Shown in pieces: positions 14,129 to 21,700 of a DNA stretch of 23,319 nucleotides. The stretch comes from an uncultured Oscillospiraceae bacterium (GTDB lineage Bacteria > Bacillota > Clostridia > Oscillospirales > Oscillospiraceae): positions 1-23,319 of the forward strand of contig CAJOIG010000002.1 in NCBI GenBank assembly GCA_905234575.1. Direction: 5' to 3'. Every line of letters begins with the position of its first letter. Positions within the stretch are counted from its first letter, which is position 1. A model generated the notes under the pieces. It was not told where the DNA came from. It saw nothing but the letters and a program-made list of their open reading frames with translations, and ran no database searches. The position numbers and the translations under genes are program-made.

Positions 14129-15397
14129 TCACGCCCAGACGAACCAGCAGAACAGATAGCCCGTCAGCACGGCGATCAGCGTGAAGGGCACGCCGATGCG
14201 CAGGAAGTCGGAGGTCTTCACCTCGCAGCCCTCGCGCCGCAGGATGCCGATGGCAGCGATGTTCGCGGAGGCGCCGATCGGGGTGAGGTTGCCCCCGAGG
14301 GTGGCGCCGACGAGCAGGCCGAAGTACAGCACCGTGGGATCGAAGCCTTCGGAGGCGGCGATCCCGGTCACCACCGGCAGCATCGTCGCCACGTAGGGGA
14401 TGTTGTCGATGAAGGCCGAGATCAGCACCGAGAACCACACGATGAGCGTATACAGCAGGAAGAAGTTCCCGCCGCCGACGCGGACGAACAGGCGGCTGAT
14501 CTCCGCGATGACGCCGGCCTCCGTGACGCCCGCGATGACGATGAAGAGCCCGGCAAGGAGCAGAAGGGTCTCGTAGTCGATCTCGCGGAGGGCGTTTTTC
14601 ACGGATCCCGCGCCGCGGTTTTTGACGAGGGAGCGCGCCGCCCCGACGAGGAACACGCCCAGGCAGATGAGGCCGTTCGTCACGGCGGGCTTGCCGGGAA
14701 CGAAGGAGGCGGCGATGAGCAGCAGGATGTTCCCCACGAGCAGCCACGAGGGGAAGAGATCCTCCACGGGCGTGGGGTCGGTGGCGGGGATGGCGCCCCG
14801 GTCCTTCCGGAAGATGAAGAGGATGACGGGCACCGTGGCGAGGGCGCCGAGCTCCACCGCCCAGAAGATGCTGGGCTTTCCCTCCATGAACAGGAAGTCC
14901 ATGAAGTCCATGCCCGCGTAGCCGCCGAGCAGGATGGAGGTGGTGTCGCCCACGAGGGTGGCCGCGCCCTGCAGGTTCGAGGACACGGAGATCGTGATGA
15001 GCAGCGGCACGGGAGAGATGTCCAGCCGGCGCGCGATGGCGACGCCCACCGGCGCGATCATGAGGACCGTGGCGACGTTATCCACGAAGGCCGACACGAC
15101 CCCCGCGAACACGGACAAAGCCGCCGCCGCCCACATGACGTTCGGGGTCTTCGTGAGCAGCAGGTCCGCAAGACGGTTCGGCATCTTCGATTCGATGAAG
15201 AGCGCCACCGTGCCCATGGTGCCGGAGAGCATCATGAGGATGTTCCAGTCCACCGCCGAGGGCAGGCGCCCCAGGGGCAGCACGCCCGCCAGCATGAAGA
15301 CCGCCGCCGAGCAGAGCGCGATCCAGGGCCGATGCTTCGGCAGGGCGATGAGCAGGACATACGTCGCGAGGAAAAGTACGAGCGCGAATACTTTCAT
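14129..15397 (-). CDS. ArsB/SLC13-type permease (ion transporter superfamily)
   Basis: A 422-residue multi-pass membrane protein of the ion-transporter superfamily (ArsB/NhaD/P-type, SLC13-like). The two inverted halves each carry the expected re-entrant motif. The first is SAFVDNVATVLMIAP at about 102-116. The second is SAFIDNIPYVATMLPV, followed by GATLGGNLTPIGASANIAAIG, the loop that forms the substrate site. Related proteins move arsenite, sodium, or di- and tricarboxylates, and the substrate here cannot be decided. No arsR or arsC gene is nearby. The gene starts 7 bp after the galactokinase stop, so it is probably the last gene of the transketolase-galactokinase operon. That location favours an organic anion or metabolite over arsenite, by inference only. 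The ribosome binding site is weak (GAGCTGAGCGG). Confidence 0.88.
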   Translation of the reverse strand: MKVFALVLFLATYVLLIALPKHRPWIALCSAAVFMLAGVLPLGRLPSAVDWNILMMLSGTMGTVALFIESKMPNRLADLLLTKTPNVMWAAAALSVFAGVVSAFVDNVATVLMIAPVGVAIARRLDISPVPLLITISVSSNLQGAATLVGDTTSILLGGYAGMDFMDFLFMEGKPSIFWAVELGALATVPVILFIFRKDRGAIPATDPTPVEDLFPSWLLVGNILLLIAASFVPGKPAVTNGLICLGVFLVGAARSLVKNRGAGSVKNALREIDYETLLLLAGLFIVIAGVTEAGVIAEISRLFVRVGGGNFFLLYTLIVWFSVLISAFIDNIPYVATMLPVVTGIAASEGFDPTVLYFGLLVGATLGGNLTPIGASANIAAIGILRREGCEVKTSDFLRIGVPFTLIAVLTGYLFCWFVWA

Positions 15398-15404
15398 AGG
15401 CCGC

Positions 15405-16517
15405 TCAGCTCTCCCCGATCACGCCGACGCCCCGCTGGCTTATGCGGATGCGCTGGCAGCTGTCCTCGCCGAACAGGTCGTCCATGGCGTCCCGGTAGGC
15501 GGGGAAATCCGCCTCGGGCATCAGGGCCTGCACGCAGCCGCCGAAGCCGCTGCCGTGGACGCGCCAGGCGCCCTTTCCCTCGAGGAGCTTCGCCGTAGCA
15601 TCGAGCCCCGCCTGCAGCGCGAGGCCGCAGCCGTTCTCGTCGACGATGTTGCGAAGGAGCTTTTCCGAGCTGCGCCCGGACTCGTTCATGAGGTCAAGAT
15701 AGCGCCCGGCGTCCCGCAGACCGAGGGCGTCCGCCATGGCGGCGACGCGCCAGTTCTCGTCGAAGAAGTGCCGCGCGCGCATCCACCTCGGGTCGGTCTC
15801 ATGCTCGGGCCAGCGGAGCTCGAACTCCGGCTGCCGCACCCGGGCCAGGACGGGCTCTCCGAACTCCGCGGCCACGGCGGCCATGTCCGCGGGGATGGCG
15901 GCGTAGGCGGGGGTGGCGTTCGCGTGGGAGCTGTGGGTGTCCGTCAGGCACAGGGCGTAGCCCAGCTCGTCGAAGTCGCAGCGGATGGGCAGGATCTTGT
16001 TTTCGAGGAAGTCGATATACACCCCGCCGCCGAGGGCACAGGCGAGCTGGTCCATGAGTCCGCAGGGCTTGCCGAAAAAGCGGTTCTCCGCCTTCTGGGC
16101 CAGGCGCGCGAGGTCCTCCGGGGACACGGCGGGGGAGCCCTCGGCGAAGTGCGCGATCATGCAGCCCGCCAGCACGGCGAAGGCCGCGGAGCTCGACAGA
16201 CCGCCGCCGGGCGCGATGTCGCTCGTCAGCCGGGCGTCGAACCCGCGCAGGGCGAAGCCGCGCTCCTGCAGGAGCGCCGCCATGCCCTTCACCAGGGCGG
16301 CGGAGGAGCCGGCGTCGCTGTCCTCGGGCCAGAGCCGGGACAGATCGACCTGCACGGGCGCAAAGCCGTCGGACAGCAGCCGGATGACGGTCCCGCCGTT
16401 TGGCTCCGCCTCGGCGGTGATGCCCTTGTCCACGGCGGCGGCCATGACCCGGCCCTTCTGGTGATCGGTATGGTTCCCGGCAAGCTCGGTGCGTCCGGGA
16501 CAGAAAAATCGCGTCAT
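15405..16517 (-). CDS. galK: Galactokinase-family GHMP kinase
   Basis: This 370-residue kinase has the three GHMP motifs. The N-terminal galactokinase signature is PGRTELAGNHTDHQKG (residues 7-22), the ATP loop is PGGGLSSSAA (103-112), and the C-terminal motif is VHGSGFGGC. The probable catalytic pair is Arg9 and Asp156 (CGLMDQ). Galactokinase phosphorylates C1 of galactose using ATP in the Leloir pathway. Classic enzymes read GEHTDY; here the motif is GNHTDH, a variant I recall from Firmicutes proteins annotated as galactokinase. The protein also lacks about 28 residues before the signature compared with E. coli GalK. The ATG overlaps the transketolase C-half stop as ATGA, which fixes the start and implies coupled translation. 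No galT or galE is nearby, so the true substrate could be another sugar. Confidence 0.85.
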   Translation of the reverse strand: MTRFFCPGRTELAGNHTDHQKGRVMAAAVDKGITAEAEPNGGTVIRLLSDGFAPVQVDLSRLWPEDSDAGSSAALVKGMAALLQERGFALRGFDARLTSDIAPGGGLSSSAAFAVLAGCMIAHFAEGSPAVSPEDLARLAQKAENRFFGKPCGLMDQLACALGGGVYIDFLENKILPIRCDFDELGYALCLTDTHSSHANATPAYAAIPADMAAVAAEFGEPVLARVRQPEFELRWPEHETDPRWMRARHFFDENWRVAAMADALGLRDAGRYLDLMNESGRSSEKLLRNIVDENGCGLALQAGLDATAKLLEGKGAWRVHGSGFGGCVQALMPEADFPAYRDAMDDLFGEDSCQRIRISQRGVGVIGES

Positions 16518-17449
16518 TTGCGTTCCACAGCCTTTTTGACGGCCCGGACGACGGCGTCTGCGTCGAGGCCATATTTTTGCAGGAGACCGTCGTATTTGCC
16601 GGTCTCGGTGAAGACGTCCCGGATCCCGACGAACTCGGTGGGGGCGCCGACGCCCGCATGGGCCAGGACCTCCGCCACGGCGCTTCCCGCGCCGCCGTAG
16701 ATCTGGTGCTCCTCGGCGCAGACGACCGCGCCGGTCTTTTTCGCGCAGGCGGCCACCAGAGCCCCGTCGATGGGCTTGACGGAGAGAAGGTCCACCACCT
16801 GGACGGAGATGCCCTCCGCGGCGAGGGACTCCGCCGCCTCCAGCGCCTTGTGGACGAGGATGCCGATGGCGAAGACGGTGCAGTCCGTCCCCTCCCGGAC
16901 GATCTTGGCCTTGCCGGGCTCGAACACGGTCCCGGCGGGATAGAGGTCGGGGTACTCCGTGCGGCTCAGCCGCAGGTACACGGGGCCGACATGCTCCGCG
17001 GCCCAGCGGGTGGCCCAGCGGGTGGACTCAGCGTCCGAGGGGACGACGACCCGCATGTTCGGCAGGGCGCGCATGACGGCGATGTCCTCCGTGGCGTGGT
17101 GGGTCGCGCCGTCGAGGGCGTCGGACATGCCGCAGTAGGCTCCGGCGAGCTTCACGTTCAGATCGCCGTAGCAGACCTGGGCGCGGGTCGCGATGAGGCC
17201 GAGGGTGGTCAGGAACACGGTGAAGGTGTTCACGAAGGGGATCTTCCCGGTGGTGGCAAGGCCCGCGGCGCAGGAGACCATGTCGGACTCCGCGATGCCC
17301 ATGTTGAAGAAGCGCTCGGGGAATTTCTGTCCGAAGACCTTGGATTTGGTGGAGCCGGAGAGATCGGCGTCCAGCACGACGATGTTTTCGTTCTCGGCGC
17401 CGAGCTCCGCGAGGGCCGCGCCGTATACGTCACGAATCGAGCTTCCCAT
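16514..17449 (-). CDS. Transketolase, C-terminal subunit
   Basis: This 311-residue protein has the pyrimidine-binding and C-terminal domains of a split transketolase. The catalytic glutamate that activates thiamine diphosphate is Glu54 in NMGIAESDMVSCAAGLA. The segments GATHHATEDIAVMRALPNM and YLRLSRTEYPDLY are typical of the family. It works as a heterotetramer with the N-terminal subunit to move two-carbon ketol units between sugar phosphates. Its ATG at 17449 shares one base with the stop of the N-half gene (TGATG), and its own stop overlaps the galactokinase start. The frame continues upstream of 17449 only as a shadow of the N-half gene. Split transketolases are common in Firmicutes and are often dedicated to a side pathway rather than the main pentose phosphate route. 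Confidence 0.95.
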   Translation of the reverse strand: MGSSIRDVYGAALAELGAENENIVVLDADLSGSTKSKVFGQKFPERFFNMGIAESDMVSCAAGLATTGKIPFVNTFTVFLTTLGLIATRAQVCYGDLNVKLAGAYCGMSDALDGATHHATEDIAVMRALPNMRVVVPSDAESTRWATRWAAEHVGPVYLRLSRTEYPDLYPAGTVFEPGKAKIVREGTDCTVFAIGILVHKALEAAESLAAEGISVQVVDLLSVKPIDGALVAACAKKTGAVVCAEEHQIYGGAGSAVAEVLAHAGVGAPTEFVGIRDVFTETGKYDGLLQKYGLDADAVVRAVKKAVERK

Positions 17450-18273
17450 CAGATGGCACCTCCCAGCTCCGCCATGGCTTTCGCATAGCTGTCCTTGTCG
17501 ATGGCCTTGCCGTGCCATCCGGCCTGCCCCTCCATGAAGGAGACGCCCTTGCCCTTGACCGTGTCCGCAATGAGGACGGTGGGGACGCCCCTGGATGCCT
17601 CGGCGGCGTCGAAGGCGCGGTTCAGGGCCCGCAGGTCGTGGCCGTTCACGCGGATGACGTGCCAGCCGAAGGCCTGCCATTTGGCCTCCAGGTCCCGCAG
17701 CGGCATGATCTCGTCGGTGGTGCCGTCGAGCTGGACCTTGTTGTAGTCCACGACGGCGCAGAGGTTGTCGAGGGCGAACTTCGGCGCGGAGGCGGCCGCC
17801 TCCCAGACGGCGCCCTCGTCGAGCTCGCCGTCGCCCAGGACGGCGTAGACCCGGGCGGGGGACCCGTTCAGCTTCAGCCCAATGGCCATGCCCTGGGCGG
17901 CGGCGAGACCGATGCCCAGCGGGCCGGAGGGCATGTCGATGCCGGGGGTGTGGTTCGTGGGATGCCCCTGGAGGGGGGACCCGAGCTGGCGCAGCGTGTC
18001 CATGCAGTCCGCGGGCAGGAAGCCCTTCTCGATGAGGTTGCGGTAGAGCATGGGCGCGGCGTGGCCCTTGCACAGGACGAGGCGGTCCCGGTCGGGGTCG
18101 TCGGGCGCGGGGATGTGCATGCGGTGCTGGTAAAGCAGGGTCAGTATCTCGCAGACGGAGAGGCTGCCGCCGGGGTGGCCGGACTGCGCCTTGTGGATGG
18201 CGGTCAGGACCTCGCGGCGGAAGCGGAGGCACAGCGCCTCCAGCTCTCTCTGGCGATCCATGGTGAGTTCCAT
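17449..18273 (-). CDS. Transketolase, N-terminal subunit
   Basis: A 274-residue thiamine-diphosphate-binding subunit. Visible motifs are SGHPGGSLS (31-39), CKGHAAPMLY (69-77), GHPTNHTPGIDMPSGPLGIGL (103-123), and the diphosphate/Mg site GDGELDEGAVWEA (147-159). It pairs with the C-terminal subunit encoded next. The gene is first in its operon. The ATG at 18273 has AAGGAG 6 nt upstream, and a strong promoter lies 42-70 bp before it. The alternative Met5 has no ribosome binding site of its own. The promoter region is shared with pncB on the other strand, and a dyad site lies between the two -35 boxes, so co-regulation is possible. Confidence 0.95.
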   Translation of the reverse strand: MELTMDRQRELEALCLRFRREVLTAIHKAQSGHPGGSLSVCEILTLLYQHRMHIPAPDDPDRDRLVLCKGHAAPMLYRNLIEKGFLPADCMDTLRQLGSPLQGHPTNHTPGIDMPSGPLGIGLAAAQGMAIGLKLNGSPARVYAVLGDGELDEGAVWEAAASAPKFALDNLCAVVDYNKVQLDGTTDEIMPLRDLEAKWQAFGWHVIRVNGHDLRALNRAFDAAEASRGVPTVLIADTVKGKGVSFMEGQAGWHGKAIDKDSYAKAMAELGGAI

Positions 18274-18314
18274 GTCGTTCTCCTTTTTGTATATGCTCCG
18301 GCAGTTTACATTTT

Positions 18315-18343
18315 ATTATAGCTTCCCGCCCGCTCCAATGCAA
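18315..18343 (-). promoter_or_regulatory. Promoter of the transketolase-galactokinase operon
   Basis: On the minus strand TTGCAT (complement of 18338-18343), a 17-bp spacer, then a perfect TATAAT (complement of 18315-18320). Confidence 0.75.
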
Positions 18344-18353
18344 GTAAACAACC

Positions 18354-18370
18354 TGTAACATGGATTACAA
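18354..18370. promoter_or_regulatory. Dyad site between the divergent tkt and pncB promoters
   Basis: TGTAACATGGATTACAA contains TGTAA-N6-TTACA. It lies 4 bp upstream of the pncB -35 and 10 bp upstream of the transketolase -35, so one bound protein could affect both. It has the same TGTAAC-N5-TTAC layout as the site at 12387-12403. Confidence 0.4.
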
Positions 18371-18374
18371 ATGG

Positions 18375-18403
18375 TTGCGAACCGCGGGCCGGTGTGGTAT
18401 ACT
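18375..18403 (+). promoter_or_regulatory. Promoter of pncB
   Basis: TTGCGA (18375-18380), a 17-bp spacer, then TATACT (18398-18403), with an extended TG one base before the -10. Because transcription begins near 18410, the in-frame ATG at 18394 cannot be the translation start. Confidence 0.7.
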
Positions 18404-18432
18404 TCATCCAATACGGAAAGCGAGGACACGTC

Positions 18433-19884
18433 ATGGAAAACGTCAAATCCCTCAATTTCAGCATGCTCTGTGACTTCTACGAGCTGACGATGGGCAACGG
18501 CTATCTCGCGAGCGGCATGAAGGACCGGATCACCTACTTCGACCTGTTCTTCCGCACGGTGCCGGACGGCGGCGGCTTTGCCATCGCGGCGGGGCTCGAC
18601 CAGGTCATCGAGTACATCAAAAACCTCCACTTCGCACCGGAGGACATCGACTACCTCCGCGGCCGGGACCTCTTCACGGAGGACTTTCTCTCCTACCTCG
18701 AAAACTTCCGCTTCACGGGCGACATCTGGGCCGTGCCGGAGGGCACCCCCGTCTTCCCCCGGGAGCCGATCCTCACCGTCCGCGCCCCGGCGATCCAGGC
18801 GCAGCTCCTCGAGACCTATCTTCTCTGCACCGTGAACCACCAGAGCCTCATCGCCACGAAGGCCAGCCGCATCTGCCGCGCGGCGGACGGCCGGGCCGTG
18901 CTCGAGTTCGGCTCCCGGCGGGCCCAGGGCTCCGACGCCGCCATCCTCGGCGCCCGGGCGGCGTACATCGGCGGCTGCGCGGGCACGGCCTGCACCCTGT
19001 CCGACCAGCTCTTCGGCGTGCCCGCGGGCGGCACCATGGCCCACGCCTGGGTGCAGATGTTCGACACGGAGCTCGACGCCTTCCGCGCCTACTGCCGCAC
19101 CTATCCCCAGAACGCCACCCTCCTCGTGGACACCTACAACACCCTCCAGTCCGGCATCCCGAACGCCATCCGCGCCTTTGACGAGATCTTGAAGCCCCTC
19201 GGCATCACAAAATGCGGCATCCGCCTGGATTCCGGCGACCTGGCCTGGCTCAGCCGCAAGGCCCGCGAGATGCTCGACGACGCCGGCTGGACGGAGTGCT
19301 CCATCACCTGCTCGAACGCCCTCGACGAATACATCATCAAGGACCTCATCCGCCAAGGCGCCTGCATCGACTGCTTCGGCGTGGGCGAGCGCCTCATCAC
19401 CGCCCGCAGCGAGCCCGTGTTCGGCGGGGTGTACAAGCTCACCGCCGTGGAGCGGGAGGACGGCAGCATCCAGCCGAAGATCAAGATCAGCGAGAACCTC
19501 GAGAAGATCACGAACCCCCACTTCAAGAAGATCTACCGCTTCTTCGCGAACGACACCGGCAAGGCCCTCGCGGACTACCTCTGCGTTTACGACGAGCGGG
19601 TGGACGACTCGAAGCCCCTCACCATCTTCGACCCGGACGCCACCTGGAAGGAGAAGACCCTCACGGACTTCACCGCGAAGGAGATCATGGTCCCCATCTT
19701 CCAGGGCGGCGAGCTCGTGTACGACCGCCCGACCCTGCCGGAGATCAAGGCCTACTGCGCCGAGCAGCTCGACACTCTCTGGGACGAGGTCCGGCGCTTC
19801 GAGAACCCGCACCACTACTATGTGGACCTGTCCCAGCGGCTCTGGAACATCAAAAACGACCTGCTGCGCGACCGCAAGCGCTGA
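18433..19884 (+). CDS. pncB: Nicotinate phosphoribosyltransferase
   Basis: This 483-residue enzyme joins nicotinate and phosphoribosyl pyrophosphate to give nicotinate mononucleotide, the entry step of the NAD salvage (Preiss-Handler) route. Family motifs are present: NFSMLCDFYELTMGNGYL at the N-terminus, EFGSRRAQGSDAA (158-170), and GTMAHAW with His204, the likely phosphorylated histidine. LVDTYNT, GIRLDSGDLAWLS and FGVGERLITA form the later phosphate-binding loops. The length fits the long Firmicutes form. GAGGA lies 6 nt before the ATG at 18433, and the promoter position rules out an in-frame ATG 39 nt upstream. It appears monocistronic, with a strong hairpin 15 bp after the stop. Confidence 0.96.
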   Translation: MENVKSLNFSMLCDFYELTMGNGYLASGMKDRITYFDLFFRTVPDGGGFAIAAGLDQVIEYIKNLHFAPEDIDYLRGRDLFTEDFLSYLENFRFTGDIWAVPEGTPVFPREPILTVRAPAIQAQLLETYLLCTVNHQSLIATKASRICRAADGRAVLEFGSRRAQGSDAAILGARAAYIGGCAGTACTLSDQLFGVPAGGTMAHAWVQMFDTELDAFRAYCRTYPQNATLLVDTYNTLQSGIPNAIRAFDEILKPLGITKCGIRLDSGDLAWLSRKAREMLDDAGWTECSITCSNALDEYIIKDLIRQGACIDCFGVGERLITARSEPVFGGVYKLTAVEREDGSIQPKIKISENLEKITNPHFKKIYRFFANDTGKALADYLCVYDERVDDSKPLTIFDPDATWKEKTLTDFTAKEIMVPIFQGGELVYDRPTLPEIKAYCAEQLDTLWDEVRRFENPHHYYVDLSQRLWNIKNDLLRDRKR

Positions 19885-19899
19885 CCCGGCCGAAAGAAC

Positions 19900-19934
19900 G
19901 AACGCCCCGATCCGTTTCCCGGATCGGGGCGTTC
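19900..19934. terminator. Bidirectional hairpin between pncB and the GltS-like gene
   Basis: A perfect 15-bp stem (19900-19914 with 19920-19934) and a 5-nt loop between convergent genes. On the minus strand it is followed by GTTCTTTC, a T-rich tail. The stem base GAACGCCCC / GGGGCGTTC is the same as in the hairpin at 2417-2457. Confidence 0.85.
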
Positions 19935-19944
19935 CCGTACATGC

Positions 19945-21321
19945 TCAGTCTTTCTTCTTTTTCCGCCCGGCCTTGCAGATGAGCAGGGTCAGCACCGCGC
20001 CGTAGGCAAGGGCGAGACCGATGGTCACGAAGCACATCAGCGCCGACCGGGAGGCGAGGCCGACCAGCACCAGCACCGGCGCTCCGAGGATGATGCCGAA
20101 GCTCGAGCCGATGACGAGGTTGTTCGCCGCGGGGGTCCGCAGATCGGGGTCGATCTCCCGGAGCAGCAGGATGCCGGAGCCGATGGTGCCGGTCAGCATG
20201 CCGTACATGGAGATGAGACCCTCGTAGTAGTACCCGCCGTAGACCTTTTTGCACACGAACCGCAGCCACAGCCAGGTCACAACGCCGCCGCCCACCGCGA
20301 GCAGCGCGAACGGCAGCCACAGGCCGCGGAGGTCCTGCAGGTCGATGGAGGCGAGGCCCGCGACGATCATGATGTCGAAAAAGAAGCCGGACAGGCGGTT
20401 CAGGAGGTAGTTGTTCTGGTACTGCCGACGGATGAGCCCGGCCTTCCGGGCCCTCTCCAGCAGGGCCCGCACGGCGATGGCCAGGGCGGAGCCGATGATG
20501 AAGTTGAAGCCCCACAGGAGGGTGTTCACGGTCTTGGCAAGCCCCTCGGAAAGGGCCGCGATGCCGGAGGTCAGCCCCCAGGTGGTCAGGAAGGTGGCAA
20601 GATACACCACGAGCACCATGGCAAGCTGCACGGAGAGCTTGTCGATGGAGTCCGCCGTGGGGATCTCCCCCTCGTCCCGGAAGAAGGAGAGGTCGAGCTC
20701 CTCCTTGGCCTCGCCCTTCGGATGCACATGCCCGCGCTTCGCGAGGACGTTCAAAAGCGCCACGCCCGCGACGCAGGCGCAGATATAGCCCGCCGCCGCG
20801 ACGGCGAGGCCGAAGCTCCGTCCGCCGGCAAAGCCCAGCGCCTCGTAGGTCATGCCGACGTTGTTCGCCTGGCCGGGGCCCTGGCCGTAGCCCATGGGCA
20901 GCAGGATTCCCGCGGCCTTGAAGAGGTCGGGCTTGACGGTGTAGGCCAGGAGCAGCGTGATGCCGAGGCCCGTGACCGCCTGGACGAGATAGGTGCTGAC
21001 GATGACCGCCCCGGACTTGAGGCCCGTCAGGTCGCCCTTGCCGGTTTTCTCCTTTTTGGAGACGCGCAGGCTCATGGCGATGAAGCCGAGGGCGATGCAG
21101 TGATAGACAAGGATCTCGAGGAACGCGTTGTCCACCGGCAGCACGCCGAGGTGCTTCAGGATGAGCAGGAGAAAGCCCGCGATGACCGCCGTGGGCATGA
21201 GGCTGCCCCGGATGAAGGCGATCCTCTGCCGCAGGAAATTCGCGACCAGGATCGAGCCCGCGATCATGCCGAGCTGGATGACGACGTTCCACAAGGTGGT
21301 GTTGGCGGCGGAAAAGTCCAT
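19945..21321 (-). CDS. gltS: GltS-type sodium:glutamate symporter family protein
   Basis: A 458-residue membrane protein with the two-repeat layout of the ESS (glutamate:sodium symporter) family. The first repeat ends in the re-entrant segment GYGQGPGQANNVGMTYEALGF (about 154-174). The second contains MLTGTIGSGILLLREIDPDLRTPAANNLVIGSS near residue 385. A charged linker (about 200-235) separates the halves. Classical GltS has a GHGT-type sequence at the first site, so the GYGQGPGQ variant may reflect a different anionic substrate. The symbol names the family rather than a proven substrate. The ATG has GGGAGGT 7 nt upstream, and a promoter lies at 21357-21385. The C-terminus is a short basic tail (GRKKKKD). 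The gene is alone and ends at a shared hairpin. Confidence 0.85.
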   Translation of the reverse strand: MDFSAANTTLWNVVIQLGMIAGSILVANFLRQRIAFIRGSLMPTAVIAGFLLLILKHLGVLPVDNAFLEILVYHCIALGFIAMSLRVSKKEKTGKGDLTGLKSGAVIVSTYLVQAVTGLGITLLLAYTVKPDLFKAAGILLPMGYGQGPGQANNVGMTYEALGFAGGRSFGLAVAAAGYICACVAGVALLNVLAKRGHVHPKGEAKEELDLSFFRDEGEIPTADSIDKLSVQLAMVLVVYLATFLTTWGLTSGIAALSEGLAKTVNTLLWGFNFIIGSALAIAVRALLERARKAGLIRRQYQNNYLLNRLSGFFFDIMIVAGLASIDLQDLRGLWLPFALLAVGGGVVTWLWLRFVCKKVYGGYYYEGLISMYGMLTGTIGSGILLLREIDPDLRTPAANNLVIGSSFGIILGAPVLVLVGLASRSALMCFVTIGLALAYGAVLTLLICKAGRKKKKD

Positions 21322-21356
21322 AGGATGACCTCCCGGATAGATAAATTTCTGTATGT

Positions 21357-21385
21357 ATTATAGCACGGTCCCGCGGCGCTGCCAA
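21357..21385 (-). promoter_or_regulatory. Promoter of the GltS-like gene
   Basis: On the minus strand TTGGCA (complement of 21380-21385), a 17-bp spacer, then a perfect TATAAT (complement of 21357-21362). The -35 lies in the loop of a dyad CGCGGC-N11-GCCGCG (21372-21394), which could be an operator or a terminator for the gene upstream. Confidence 0.7.
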
Positions 21386-21400
21386 GGGGCCGCGAAGAAT

Positions 21401-21700
21401 CTACAGCCGGAGCGCCGGTCCGCCCAGGTCCACAGCGGTCCCGTCCAGGGACAGGGCGGTGAGAAAAAGCCCGTCCCCGTCCCGCCGGCCCTCGGCCCGC
21501 AGCTCGCCGCGGCGGTCGTCCAGGCGGTAGGTCTCCCGGACGGTCTCCCCCGGGGCGGCGGCTTGGAGCATCCTCCGGAAGTCCCGCAGGATGCCCGGGA
21601 TCACGGCGTCGCAGACCGCCGCGCCACGCTTTTCTCCGTAGAGCGCGGCAAAAACGGCCCGGGCGTTTCCGATGAAGGCGGCGTTCACGGCATCCACCAT
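21401..21700 (-). CDS. Small hypothetical protein overlapping the GT4 gene
   Basis: This 99-residue reading frame begins with ATG at 21700, inside the last 16 nt of the glycosyltransferase gene, and ends at 21401. It fills a stretch of almost 300 bases that has no other plausible gene. The product starts MVDAVNAAFIGNARAVFAALYGEK and then has a soluble mixed helix/strand pattern; the last third (GLFLTALSLDGTAVDLGG) looks like a beta hairpin. I do not recognise a family. The ribosome binding site is weak (GAGAGATGG), consistent with coupling to the glycosyltransferase. The frame stays open far upstream within the GT4 gene, but that part is a high-GC shadow. Confidence 0.55.
   Translation of the reverse strand: MVDAVNAAFIGNARAVFAALYGEKRGAAVCDAVIPGILRDFRRMLQAAAPGETVRETYRLDDRRGELRAEGRRDGDGLFLTALSLDGTAVDLGGPALRL

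Noticed and set aside
16514..18361. Apparent 615-residue protein ending in the transketolase C-half
   Set aside because: Its first 304 residues are a shadow of the N-half gene. The two halves are a normal split transketolase rather than a frameshifted single gene.
18394..18432. Upstream in-frame ATG for pncB
   Set aside because: It lies before the -10 box of the promoter and lacks a ribosome binding site. Homology begins at MENVKSLNF.
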